Under the pieces are notes generated by a model. It searched no databases. It was not told the origin of the DNA and saw only the letters and a list, made by a program, of their open reading frames with translations. Shown here in pieces: positions 1 to 5,757 of a stretch of DNA of 6,666 nt. A program made the translations under genes and the position numbers. Numbering within the stretch: position 1 is the first letter of the stretch; every line of letters begins with the position of its first letter. This DNA comes from Desulfotomaculum sp. (lineage in GTDB: Bacteria > Bacillota > Desulfotomaculia > Desulfotomaculales > Nap2-2B), in assembly GCA_003457075.1 (NCBI GenBank), contig DMIY01000087.1, forward strand, positions 1 to 6,666, written 5' to 3'.

Positions 1-1
1 A

Positions 2-706
2 ATAAAGCGCAGGTATATTCAGGCGATGGAAGAGGGTTCTTTCGACGTGCTGCCCGGGCGTGTTTATGTAAAGAGTTTCCTCCGGAGTTACGCACGGTTT
101 CTGGGCTTAAATCCCGGAGAACTGATCGCAGGGTTTGAAAAACAATATATGGTTGAGGATTTGATTTCTGTTCCTAAAATAGGGAGCGAAAGGAAGAAGC
201 TTTCCTGGCAAGGTCGGCGGCCGCGTTTTGTCTGGTATACGCTGTTTGTGGTAATCGTAATTTTGTTGGTGATTTTCGGGATCCGGCTGTCGGGCAAGGA
301 AGCTGGTTTTCACCAGGATGTGTCGCTTCAGCAGGAGCAGGGTGGTAATTCTGCTGCACCAAAAGATTTTCCCGGTGGAAACGGCCGGGAAAGGACGGTT
401 GTACAGGAAGCTTACCAGCCGCCCGGACAGTCAGAAGGGATTGATTTTGAGCGTCGGGGTGTGGACCTGGTGTTGACTGTGACCCGGGAAAGCTGCTGGA
501 TGCGCGTGAGCGTGGATGGTGAGGTTAAGTACGTAGGTGAGTTGACGGCCAGAGAGTCCAGGCGTTTTCAAGCAAGTGAGCGTATTAAAGTTAAGTTTGG
601 TAATGCTGGTGCAGTGCAGGTACAGATAAATGGACGCGATCTGGGTTATGTGGGGGAAAGAGGTGAAGTGGTAGAGAAAGAGTTTTTAGCTCCCACCAAT
701 GGCTGA
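2..706 (+). CDS. rodZ: RodZ-like HTH/DUF4115 membrane protein, 5' end cut by window
   Basis: This is the C-terminal 234 residues of a RodZ-family cell-shape protein, which links the MreB cytoskeleton to the elongation machinery at the membrane. The reading frame stays open to the left edge (codons for IKRRYIQA precede the Met at 26), so that Met is internal and the true start lies outside. The first ~45 visible residues carry the end of the Xre-type helix-turn-helix domain, with the family hallmark around LPGRVYVKSFLRSYARFLGL. A basic stretch follows, then one transmembrane helix (about 227-289, FVWYTLFVVIVILLVIFGI), a Gln/Gly/Pro-rich linker, and a C-terminal DUF4115-like beta domain (VDLVLTVTRESCWMRVSVDG onward). 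This is the usual RodZ order. The next gene is rimO, a frequent neighbour in Firmicutes. The family assignment is firm; a shape-control role is inferred from the family. Confidence 0.9.
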   Translation: MKRRYIQAMEEGSFDVLPGRVYVKSFLRSYARFLGLNPGELIAGFEKQYMVEDLISVPKIGSERKKLSWQGRRPRFVWYTLFVVIVILLVIFGIRLSGKEAGFHQDVSLQQEQGGNSAAPKDFPGGNGRERTVVQEAYQPPGQSEGIDFERRGVDLVLTVTRESCWMRVSVDGEVKYVGELTARESRRFQASERIKVKFGNAGAVQVQINGRDLGYVGERGEVVEKEFLAPTNG

Positions 707-750
707 AGAAAGTTATTAATAAGGTTTGTCTTCGAGAGGGGAAAGCGGAA

Positions 751-810
751 ATGAGCTGGCTATATAAGGAGATCATGGGTGAGATCAGTTCTTGTATCAA
801 CGAAAGGTGA
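751..810 (+). CDS. Possible 19-aa small ORF between rodZ and rimO
   Basis: A short open frame encodes MSWLYKEIMGEISSCINER. It is preceded by a purine-rich stretch (GAGAGGGG at 734-741, about 9 nt before the ATG) that could serve as a ribosome binding site. It begins 45 nt after the rodZ stop and ends 95 nt before rimO. I recognise no homologue. It could be a genuine small protein, a leader peptide for rimO, or chance: one stop-free run of 19 codons is not significant in itself, so the only positive evidence is the Shine-Dalgarno spacing. Confidence 0.25.
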   Translation: MSWLYKEIMGEISSCINER

Positions 811-857
811 ATGGTACTGGTGGGGGAGTAAAGAATTAAACTTTAAGAGCAATCAAT

Positions 858-876
858 GCGGCGTTTTATAGGCCGC
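858..876 (+). terminator. Hairpin with T-rich tail ahead of rimO (weak terminator or attenuator)
   Basis: GCGGC at 858-862 can pair with GCCGC at 872-876 across a 9-nt loop, followed by the T-rich TGTTTTGTT. The stem is only 5 bp and the T run is interrupted, so any terminator would be weak. It ends 16 nt before the rimO Shine-Dalgarno sequence, so attenuation or 5' end protection of the rimO message is also possible. Confidence 0.35.
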
Positions 877-905
877 TGTTTTGTTGCCGGAAAGGAGTTG
901 GCAAT

Positions 906-2228
906 ATGTCTTGCCTTGTTGGAATGGTTAGCCTGGGATGCGCGAAGAACCTGGTGGATAGCGAAATTATGCTGGGGCTCTTAAAAGAAGCAGGCTTTGT
1001 TATTACTACGCGTGAAGAAGAAGCTGAGGTATTGATTGTTAACACCTGTGGTTTTATTCAGCCGGCGCAGGAAGAATCCATTCAAAACATTCTTAAGTTG
1101 GCCCGCTTGAAACAGGTGGGCCGTTGCCGTGCGCTGCTGGTAGCCGGGTGTTTATCCCAGCGATATGGCAACCAGTTGTTGGCCGAGTTGCCTGAAGTTG
1201 ATGGCTTGATTGGTACCGGAGCCGTACCCGGAGTTGCGGATCTGGTTAAACGGGCCCTGGCCGGAGAAAGGTTTTGCGCTGTAACCAGGCCGTTTTATGA
1301 GCACACCCTTGATTTGCCCCGCTTAAGGGCTACTCCTTACTATACTGCTTATGTTAAGATTGCCGAAGGTTGCAGCAATCACTGTGCCTTTTGCGTTATT
1401 CCAGTCATCAGGGGCGCTTATCGCAGCCGGCCCATGGAATTTATCGAGGGGGAAGTAAGGTCCCTGGTTAACCAGGGGGTAAAAGAAATAATTCTGGTAG
1501 CTCAGGACACCACCCGCTATGGTCTGGACTTATATGGTGAATACCGTCTGGCAGCTTTGCTCCGGCGGTTGGCGGCTACGTACGGCCTGGTCTGGCTGCG
1601 TTTATTGTATTGTTCTGTTGATCATTTTACGGAGGAGTTGATTCACGTGCTGGCGGAGGAGCGAAAAATCTGCCGTTATCTGGATATTCCTGTTCAGCAC
1701 GCCAGTGATAAAATATTAAAGCGGATGAACCGCCGCCGGGGCTCAGCCGGAATACGCAGGTTGATTTCCCTTTTGCGGACCGCTGTTCCCGGGCTTGTTT
1801 TGCGCACTACCTTTCTGGTGGGGTTTCCCGGTGAAAAAGACAGGCACTTTGAAGAACTGCTGGATTTCATGGCAGAGGTATCTTTTGAGCGGGCGGGGGT
1901 CTTTAAGTTTTATCCGGAAGAGGGAACTCTTGCTGCAAGTATGCCGGAACAGGTACCGGAAGAGATCAAAGAGGATCGTTTTCACCGGGCTATGGTTTTA
2001 CAGCAACAAATATCCCTTAAACATAATCAGTCTCTTATAGGTAAAGAGATAACTGTATTGGTAGAGGGAAAGAATAATAACGTTTACTATGGCCGGAGCG
2101 AAGCGGATGCCCCGGAGGTAGACGGCAGGGTTTATTTTACTTCCCAAAAACGCCGGCCGGGAGTGGGAGAATTTGTCCGGGTTTCAATCACGCAAGCCCG
2201 TGAGTACGATCTGATAGGTGAATTGTAG
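906..2228 (+). CDS. rimO: Ribosomal protein S12 methylthiotransferase RimO
   Basis: RimO is a radical-SAM enzyme that methylthiolates the conserved aspartate (Asp88/89) of ribosomal protein S12. The 440-residue product has the full family layout. The N-terminal methylthiotransferase domain has three cluster-binding cysteines at about C12 (SLGCAKNLVDSE), C48 (VNTCGF) and C82 (AGCLSQRY). The radical-SAM domain has the CxxxCxxC motif at C156, C160 and C163 (GCSNHCAFC). A C-terminal TRAM-like region occupies about residues 376-440. The SLGCxKNLVDSE signature and the length favour RimO over the tRNA enzyme MiaB. The ATG at 906 follows AAAGGAG (about 891-897) at good spacing. It lies downstream of rodZ, as in many Firmicutes. 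The coding region looks intact; what follows it is unusual, since copy A begins 29 nt after the stop where pgsA would commonly be expected. Confidence 0.96.
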   Translation: MSCLVGMVSLGCAKNLVDSEIMLGLLKEAGFVITTREEEAEVLIVNTCGFIQPAQEESIQNILKLARLKQVGRCRALLVAGCLSQRYGNQLLAELPEVDGLIGTGAVPGVADLVKRALAGERFCAVTRPFYEHTLDLPRLRATPYYTAYVKIAEGCSNHCAFCVIPVIRGAYRSRPMEFIEGEVRSLVNQGVKEIILVAQDTTRYGLDLYGEYRLAALLRRLAATYGLVWLRLLYCSVDHFTEELIHVLAEERKICRYLDIPVQHASDKILKRMNRRRGSAGIRRLISLLRTAVPGLVLRTTFLVGFPGEKDRHFEELLDFMAEVSFERAGVFKFYPEEGTLAASMPEQVPEEIKEDRFHRAMVLQQQISLKHNQSLIGKEITVLVEGKNNNVYYGRSEADAPEVDGRVYFTSQKRRPGVGEFVRVSITQAREYDLIGEL

Positions 2229-2257
2229 TATTGTAAGTAAGCTATCAACTTAGCTTA

Positions 2258-2534
2258 AGCAAAACCGCTGCCCTATGTCCCCAAGGAGCTACATATACAA
2301 AAGGCCGGTAACGAGACACGGCACAGGTGAGGTTAGCGAATCGGCAACACGAATCGTGCAGATAACAGTATGCAAAAAGATCAACAGCGAACGCTAGAGA
2401 AGCTTTGTGACGCTAGAAAACCAAGGAACCACGCGCAATATGCAGCGCTGGCAGATTCGCTTCGAACCAAGCCGATGTCTCGTCGGCCTGTAGCATCGAA
2501 GCGACGGGGGACAATGGCAGGAAAGGGTTTTGCT
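2258..2534 (+). ncRNA. Structured repeat element copy A (putative RNA, unassigned family)
   Basis: No credible gene lies between rimO and the gene at 2611; this element fills the gap. Its core (2283-2505) matches copy B (core 5775-5996): 56/63 identical bases at 2283-2345 and 67/71 at 2426-2496, with a variable middle. Terminal stem: AGCAAAACC (2258-2266) pairs with GGTTTTGCT (2526-2534), CTGCC (2268-2272) with GGCAG (2516-2520), and TGTCCCC (2276-2282) with GGGGACA (2507-2513). Internal pairings: hairpin 2304-2307/2319-2322; hairpin 2471-2475/2483-2487, whose loop TGTCTCG is complementary to CGAGACA in the first loop (2312-2318); and GCGAATC (2336-2342) with GATTCGC (2454-2460). A small hairpin CACGAATCGTG lies at about 2348-2358. 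The strand is tentative: wobble-pair evidence is balanced, and + is chosen because the element is co-directional with the genes. HEARO/omega RNA is one candidate family, not confirmed. Confidence 0.75.
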
Positions 2535-2558
2535 CGGTTAACTTTATAACCATATATT
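2530..2558 (+). promoter_or_regulatory. Weak candidate promoter for the 2611 gene
   Basis: TTGCTC (2530-2535), a 17-nt spacer and TATATT (2553-2558) resemble a sigma-A promoter with a good -10 and a poor -35. It overlaps the 3' end of copy A and a small hairpin (GGTTA 2536-2540 with TAACC 2547-2551). If real, it would drive the membrane-protein gene independently of rimO. The call rests on consensus similarity alone. Confidence 0.3.
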
Positions 2559-2610
2559 GTAATTATTGAAGATCGAAAACGGGAAATTTTAAAATTCAGG
2601 AGAAGAAATC

Positions 2611-3132
2611 ATGTCCTGGCGCGATTTACGTATACCGGTGGTTTTGCTGGTTTTGTTAGTGAGTCTTTCTGCTTTTTTAGGTGTCCGCTGGCTGTATAAC
2701 AGGTACAGCATTGAAGAACCTCTGGCTCGCTATTTAGAAAGCAGCCAGTTGGTGCATTCTTTCGAGATTAATCGCAACCTGCAGATTGTACAGGTTACGG
2801 TTAATCTTGCTCCAACTGAAAATCTGAAAGATACTTACCATGAGATCACGCAAGGTATCCAGGCTGTTTTGAACGGACGTCCTTTTGAACTGCAACTGCA
2901 GGATAACCGGGATGAGCAGTTAAAAAGGGCTTTTTATTACAGCCAGTTTGCCGTTTATGAAGCGATTACGCGGGGGAACTACCGGGAGATGATTAAATAT
3001 GTGGATGAGCAGGCAAAAGAGATAGGGGCCAGCGCTTATGTGTTCCTGGATCAGGATAGGGTTTACCTGCAGATGAAACGTAATGAACATTATTTGTATG
3101 AGGTTATTTCCCGCCGCTTGGATAAAACGTAA
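2611..3132 (+). CDS. Single-pass membrane protein of unknown function
   Basis: I do not recognise this 173-residue protein. It has a short basic N-terminus (MSWRDLR), one hydrophobic helix at about residues 8-28 that could be a signal anchor, and a soluble remainder of ~145 residues. The soluble part has an alternating hydrophobic strand-like stretch (LVHSFEINRNLQIVQVTVNL), then an amphipathic helical middle and a charged C-terminus ending RRLDKT. The family could be alpha/beta, but no catalytic motif is visible. By the positive-inside rule the soluble domain would lie outside the cytoplasm. Translation starts at ATG 2611 after AGGAG (2598-2602). It is followed after 216 nt by the FtsH-like protease on the same strand, with a separate promoter between. 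A role as partner, substrate or adaptor of that protease is inference from adjacency only. Confidence 0.8.
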   Translation: MSWRDLRIPVVLLVLLVSLSAFLGVRWLYNRYSIEEPLARYLESSQLVHSFEINRNLQIVQVTVNLAPTENLKDTYHEITQGIQAVLNGRPFELQLQDNRDEQLKRAFYYSQFAVYEAITRGNYREMIKYVDEQAKEIGASAYVFLDQDRVYLQMKRNEHYLYEVISRRLDKT

Positions 3133-3210
3133 CTGTTTAGCAGTCAGTCACCGGTCTTTTATCCCCTTCTTTTGTGCCAGTTATTCCCTGGTCAAATTAT
3201 TCCCTGTTCG

Positions 3211-3219
3211 TGCTATAAT
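3211..3219 (+). promoter_or_regulatory. Extended -10 promoter for the FtsH-like gene
   Basis: TGCTATAAT has a perfect TATAAT (3214-3219) and the TGn extension at 3211-3212, a form that works with a weak -35. Upstream, TGGTCA (3189-3194, 19-nt spacer) or GTCAAA (3191-3196, 17-nt spacer) is the only -35-like match. Transcription would start near 3226, giving a leader of about 120 nt that contains the inverted element fragment at 3248-3287. Confidence 0.6.
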
Positions 3220-3247
3220 TTTTATGGTTGCAAAGTTCGCTCCTAAA

Positions 3248-3287
3248 GGGACAAATGGCAGCGGTTTTGCTTAAGTTAAGTTGGTAG
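3248..3287 (-). repeat. Inverted fragment of the copy A 5' end in the protease-gene leader
   Basis: Read on the minus strand this segment matches 2242-2281 at 36 of 40 positions without gaps. It covers the 5' arm of the copy A terminal stem and 16 nt of its upstream flank. Read as + strand RNA it would pair with copy A over the same 40 positions with 36 Watson-Crick and 2 G-U pairs (only 3254 and 3256 fail). Just inside it, GCTCCT (about 3239-3244) is the complement of the AGGAGC that opens the conserved core, so this looks like the truncated start of an inverted element copy. An imperfect hairpin (AGTTG 3279-3283 with CAACT 3289-3293) overlaps its end. Confidence 0.8.
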
Positions 3288-3348
3288 ACAACTAATTATT
3301 TAAGATCGTAGCGGTTTATTACCTGCTTGAAAGGAAGGTTTCCCCCGC

Positions 3349-4848
3349 ATGTTTAAAGAAATCTGTTTGGGTGTTGCCCTGGCAGTTGTGGTTTTTTTGG
3401 TTATTCTCGGGTATGATGTTACACCTTTGCTTTTTCTGGGCGCTGCCGGCCTGGGAGTGTACTACTTTGCCCATTCACGGGGTTTGTTGACCAGGAGTTT
3501 CAACGGCCACCTGGTGGTTGCCGGCCAGCAGGTTTCGTTTGGGGATATAGGTGGACAGGCCACAGCTATTCAGGAATTGAGCGAGGCCTTAGATTTTATT
3601 AAAAACCCACAGCGGATCCAGCAGTTGGGTATCCGGCCATTAAGGGGTATTTTGCTTACCGGTCCGCCAGGAACGGGGAAAACTATGCTGGCTAAGGCAG
3701 CCGCCGGTTACACGGATGCTGTTTTTACAGTTGTCAATGGCTCGGAATTTATTGAGATGTACGCCGGCGTAGGGGCTCAAAGGGTGCGCCGTCTTTTTCA
3801 ATCAGCCAGGGAAAAGGCATTAAAGGAAAATAAGGGCAACGCTTTAATTTTTATTGACGAAATAGAAATTCTTGGTGGCCGGCGAGGACGAACTGCCAGT
3901 CATTTGGAGTACGATCAAACCTTAAATCAGCTCCTGGTGGAGATGGATGGTTTAAAGACCGATGATGGGGTACGGGTACTGTTAATGGCTGCCACTAACC
4001 GTGTAGATATGCTTGACCCGGCTCTTTTGCGGCCTGGTCGATTTGATCGCCAGGTAAGGGTTGAACTTCCGGATAAAGAAGGAAGACTGGAAATATTGAG
4101 ATTGCATACGCGTAATAAGCCGCTGGCGGAAGATGTTTCACTGGATGTCCTGGCTAAGGAAACATTTGGTTTTAGCGGGGCGCATCTGGAGAGCCTGACC
4201 AACGAAGCGGCTATTCTGGCGATGCGTCAGAGATGTCAGGTGATCGAGCAGCGCCATTTTCAGGAAGCTATAGATAAGGTATTGCTTGGCGAGCGTCTTG
4301 AGCGCCAGCCGGTACAGGCTGAATTGCAGCGGGTGGCTATTCATGAAACCGGCCATGCCTTGATCAGTGAGTTGGTTAAGCCCGGTTCGGTTTCTGCCCT
4401 CACCGTTACTCCCCGGGGCCAGGCTCTGGGCTATATGCGTCAGGTCGCCGGGGAGGATGCTTACATGTTTACCAGGGATTATTTGGAGGATCAGATAGCG
4501 GTTATGCTGGCTGGAGCGGTGGCTGAAGAACAAGTGTTGGGCAACAGAAGCACGGGTGCGGCAAATGATTATCAACAGGCTATGCGCCTGGCAGAGAAAA
4601 TTGTCGATAACGGGATGTCCAGGCTGGGGGTAGTAAGTTTGGAATGTTTACCCGGAGGGCTGCGCTACCGTATTCTTTCGGAGATTCTTGGCGCGCAGGA
4701 AGGACGTGTAAGGAGTTGTCTGGTTAATATGCAGGCTGTCTTGTGCAGTGTGGTAACGATTTTACTGGAGCAGGAAAAGATCAGCGGCGAAAAGTTACGC
4801 GAGATTCTTTTCACCTTGTCTGCACCGGGGTACAAAATATGTTGTTAG
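3349..4848 (+). CDS. Compact FtsH-like membrane AAA+ zinc metalloprotease
   Basis: This 499-residue protein couples an AAA+ unfoldase to an M41-type peptidase and would degrade membrane or cytosolic proteins. Two hydrophobic segments (about residues 5-21 and 27-41) are separated by a few residues, so the ~70-residue extracytoplasmic domain of classical FtsH is missing. The AAA module has Walker A GPPGTGKT (105-112), a pore-loop motif MYAGVGA near Y138, Walker B FIDE (D170, E171) and the second region of homology with arginine fingers R228 and R231 (LLRPGRFDR). The peptidase has HETGH (H332, E333, H336) and a third zinc ligand D407 (GAAND), about 75 residues on as in FtsH. All key residues are present, so it is probably active. 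FtsH is usually 600-650 residues; this is a short paralogue, not necessarily the housekeeping copy. The start follows GGAAGG (3333-3338). It has its own promoter. Confidence 0.93.
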   Translation: MFKEICLGVALAVVVFLVILGYDVTPLLFLGAAGLGVYYFAHSRGLLTRSFNGHLVVAGQQVSFGDIGGQATAIQELSEALDFIKNPQRIQQLGIRPLRGILLTGPPGTGKTMLAKAAAGYTDAVFTVVNGSEFIEMYAGVGAQRVRRLFQSAREKALKENKGNALIFIDEIEILGGRRGRTASHLEYDQTLNQLLVEMDGLKTDDGVRVLLMAATNRVDMLDPALLRPGRFDRQVRVELPDKEGRLEILRLHTRNKPLAEDVSLDVLAKETFGFSGAHLESLTNEAAILAMRQRCQVIEQRHFQEAIDKVLLGERLERQPVQAELQRVAIHETGHALISELVKPGSVSALTVTPRGQALGYMRQVAGEDAYMFTRDYLEDQIAVMLAGAVAEEQVLGNRSTGAANDYQQAMRLAEKIVDNGMSRLGVVSLECLPGGLRYRILSEILGAQEGRVRSCLVNMQAVLCSVVTILLEQEKISGEKLREILFTLSAPGYKICC

Positions 4849-4859
4849 GCAAATGATGA

Positions 4860-4888
4860 TTGACACTTTTTGTACTATGTTTTAGAAT
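4860..4888 (+). promoter_or_regulatory. Strong sigma-A promoter ahead of truncated cinA
   Basis: TTGACA (4860-4865), exactly 17 nt, then TAGAAT (4883-4888): a perfect -35 and 5/6 -10 at ideal spacing, starting 12 nt after the protease stop codon. The predicted start near 4895 gives a ~30-nt leader before the ATG at 4927, with AAGGGAAAGG (about 4908-4917) as its ribosome binding site. This is the best promoter in the window. It could also transcribe through cinA and copy B into recA. Confidence 0.7.
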
Positions 4889-4926
4889 GGGTAAAAGATT
4901 ACCAGTTAAGGGAAAGGTTTATTGAT

Positions 4927-4983
4927 ATGCGGACCATGTTTGAAGAGTCGGTAGAGTCTTTTTTAACCAGCTTGGGCGTATAG
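4927..4983 (+). pseudogene. cinA: 18-codon cinA fragment ending in an in-frame amber codon
   Basis: The frame reads MRTMFEESVESFLTSLGV and stops at TAG (4981-4983). The same frame continues at once into the CinA C-terminal ORF (ATG 4987). MRTMFEESV with VESFLTSLG corresponds to the CinA stretch that follows the conserved LPGPP motif (typically RELxPMFEESVxPYLxxLG), so these codons are cinA sequence. The codons before 4927 no longer resemble CinA (no LPGPP) and hold the promoter instead. With AAGGGAAAGG at 4908-4917 it may be translated as a short upstream ORF whose stop lies 3 nt before the next ATG, an arrangement suited to reinitiation. Alternatives are a nonsense mutation, amber readthrough, or a sequencing error. 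Confidence 0.7.
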
Positions 4984-4986
4984 GGT

Positions 4987-5697
4987 ATGGTTACCAGAAG
5001 CATGCTTTTCAAGGTAACCGGTATTACAGAGGCCATGGTGCAACAACGCCTGAGTGATCTGGGCGGCCAGGGCAACCCCGGTCTTGCTTACCTGGCCAAA
5101 CCAGGTGAAGTGCATGTCCGGGTTACCGCCAGAGATCTTAAGCCGGAGGTTGCCGGAGAGATGGTATCTGAACTGGCGGCAAAAGTAAAGGAGAGGCTGG
5201 TTGATTTTATCTTTGCCTTAGATGATGAAGTTTTGGAAGAAGTGGTAGGCAGGTTGCTGACAGAGGGCGGTGTTAAGATTGCTGTGGCCGAGTCCTGCAC
5301 GGGAGGTTTAATCGCCACCAGGTTAACAAATGTCCCCGGCAGTTCCGGCTATTTTTTGGGAAGTATAGTGGCTTATGACAACCAGATAAAGGAAAGGTTT
5401 TTAGGTGTTTCCAAGGATGTTCTTGAAAAGCACGGGGCAGTTAGCAAAGAAACTGCAGAGGCCATGGCCCGGGGGATACAGAACTTGTTAAAGCCGGAAC
5501 TGGGTTTGGGAGTGACGGGCATTGCCGGACCTGGCGGAGGGACGGAAACCAAGCCAGTAGGCCTGGTGTATATTGCCCTGGCAACCCCTGGGGGCATTTA
5601 CTGCCGCCAGTTTCGCTTCCCGGGAGAACGTCCGGGCGTCAGGTGGGGCGCTTCAAACGCCGGTTTAAACATGATCCGTCTATATCTGGGCGGCTGA
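4987..5697 (+). CDS. cinA: CinA C-terminal half: linker domain plus PncC-type NMN amidohydrolase
   Basis: The 236 residues cover the CinA middle domain (about 1-85, with AKPGEVHVRVTARD) and the full CinA C-terminal/PncC domain (about 86-236). PncC converts nicotinamide mononucleotide to nicotinic acid mononucleotide for NAD salvage. Visible landmarks are AESCTGG with the expected nucleophile S103, the DNQIKERFLGV segment with conserved K135, VTGIAGPGGGT, and KPVGLVYIALATP. Full-length CinA is ~390-420 residues; the ~160-residue N-terminal MoCF-like domain (ADP-ribose pyrophosphatase in some members) is gone, and an amber codon separates the preceding 18 cinA codons. The ATG at 4987 has little Shine-Dalgarno sequence, so translation may depend on coupling to the short upstream frame; ATG 5002 is an alternative start. 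The C-terminal helix (VRWGASNAGLNMIR) is less canonical than usual. A standalone amidohydrolase is plausible, since separate PncC proteins exist. Confidence 0.85.
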   Translation: MVTRSMLFKVTGITEAMVQQRLSDLGGQGNPGLAYLAKPGEVHVRVTARDLKPEVAGEMVSELAAKVKERLVDFIFALDDEVLEEVVGRLLTEGGVKIAVAESCTGGLIATRLTNVPGSSGYFLGSIVAYDNQIKERFLGVSKDVLEKHGAVSKETAEAMARGIQNLLKPELGLGVTGIAGPGGGTETKPVGLVYIALATPGGIYCRQFRFPGERPGVRWGASNAGLNMIRLYLGG

Positions 5698-5757
5698 TTA
5701 TTGAGGAGTTACTCATTATAGTACTTACGTCTTCTACATAAAGCATGAAAATTGCAT

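Noticed and set aside
817..835. GGTGGGGGAG as a ribosome binding site for another small gene
   Set aside because: No ATG, GTG or TTG start lies at a workable distance in an open frame downstream.
1795..2040. 81-codon + strand frame inside rimO
   Set aside because: It is out of frame within an intact conserved gene and has no family motif; a shadow of rimO.
2258..2534. Group II intron or CRISPR array as an explanation for the repeats
   Set aside because: No domain V-like hairpin with AGC catalytic triad or GUGYG 5' end, and no regular short direct repeats with spacers. Each element is one long structured unit.
3083..3274. 63-codon + strand frame overlapping the end of the 2611 gene
   Set aside because: No ribosome binding site, low-complexity translation, and it runs across the promoter and the inverted repeat; judged a chance frame.
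2242..3287. Classical insertion sequence bounded by the 40-nt inverted repeats
   Set aside because: The enclosed protein has no transposase motif and I see no convincing target-site duplication outside the arms; kept only as one reading of the inverted repeat.
4138..4575. 145-codon minus strand frame opposite the FtsH-like gene
   Set aside because: It lies wholly opposite conserved peptidase sequence, and the translation has no recognisable domain; a shadow.
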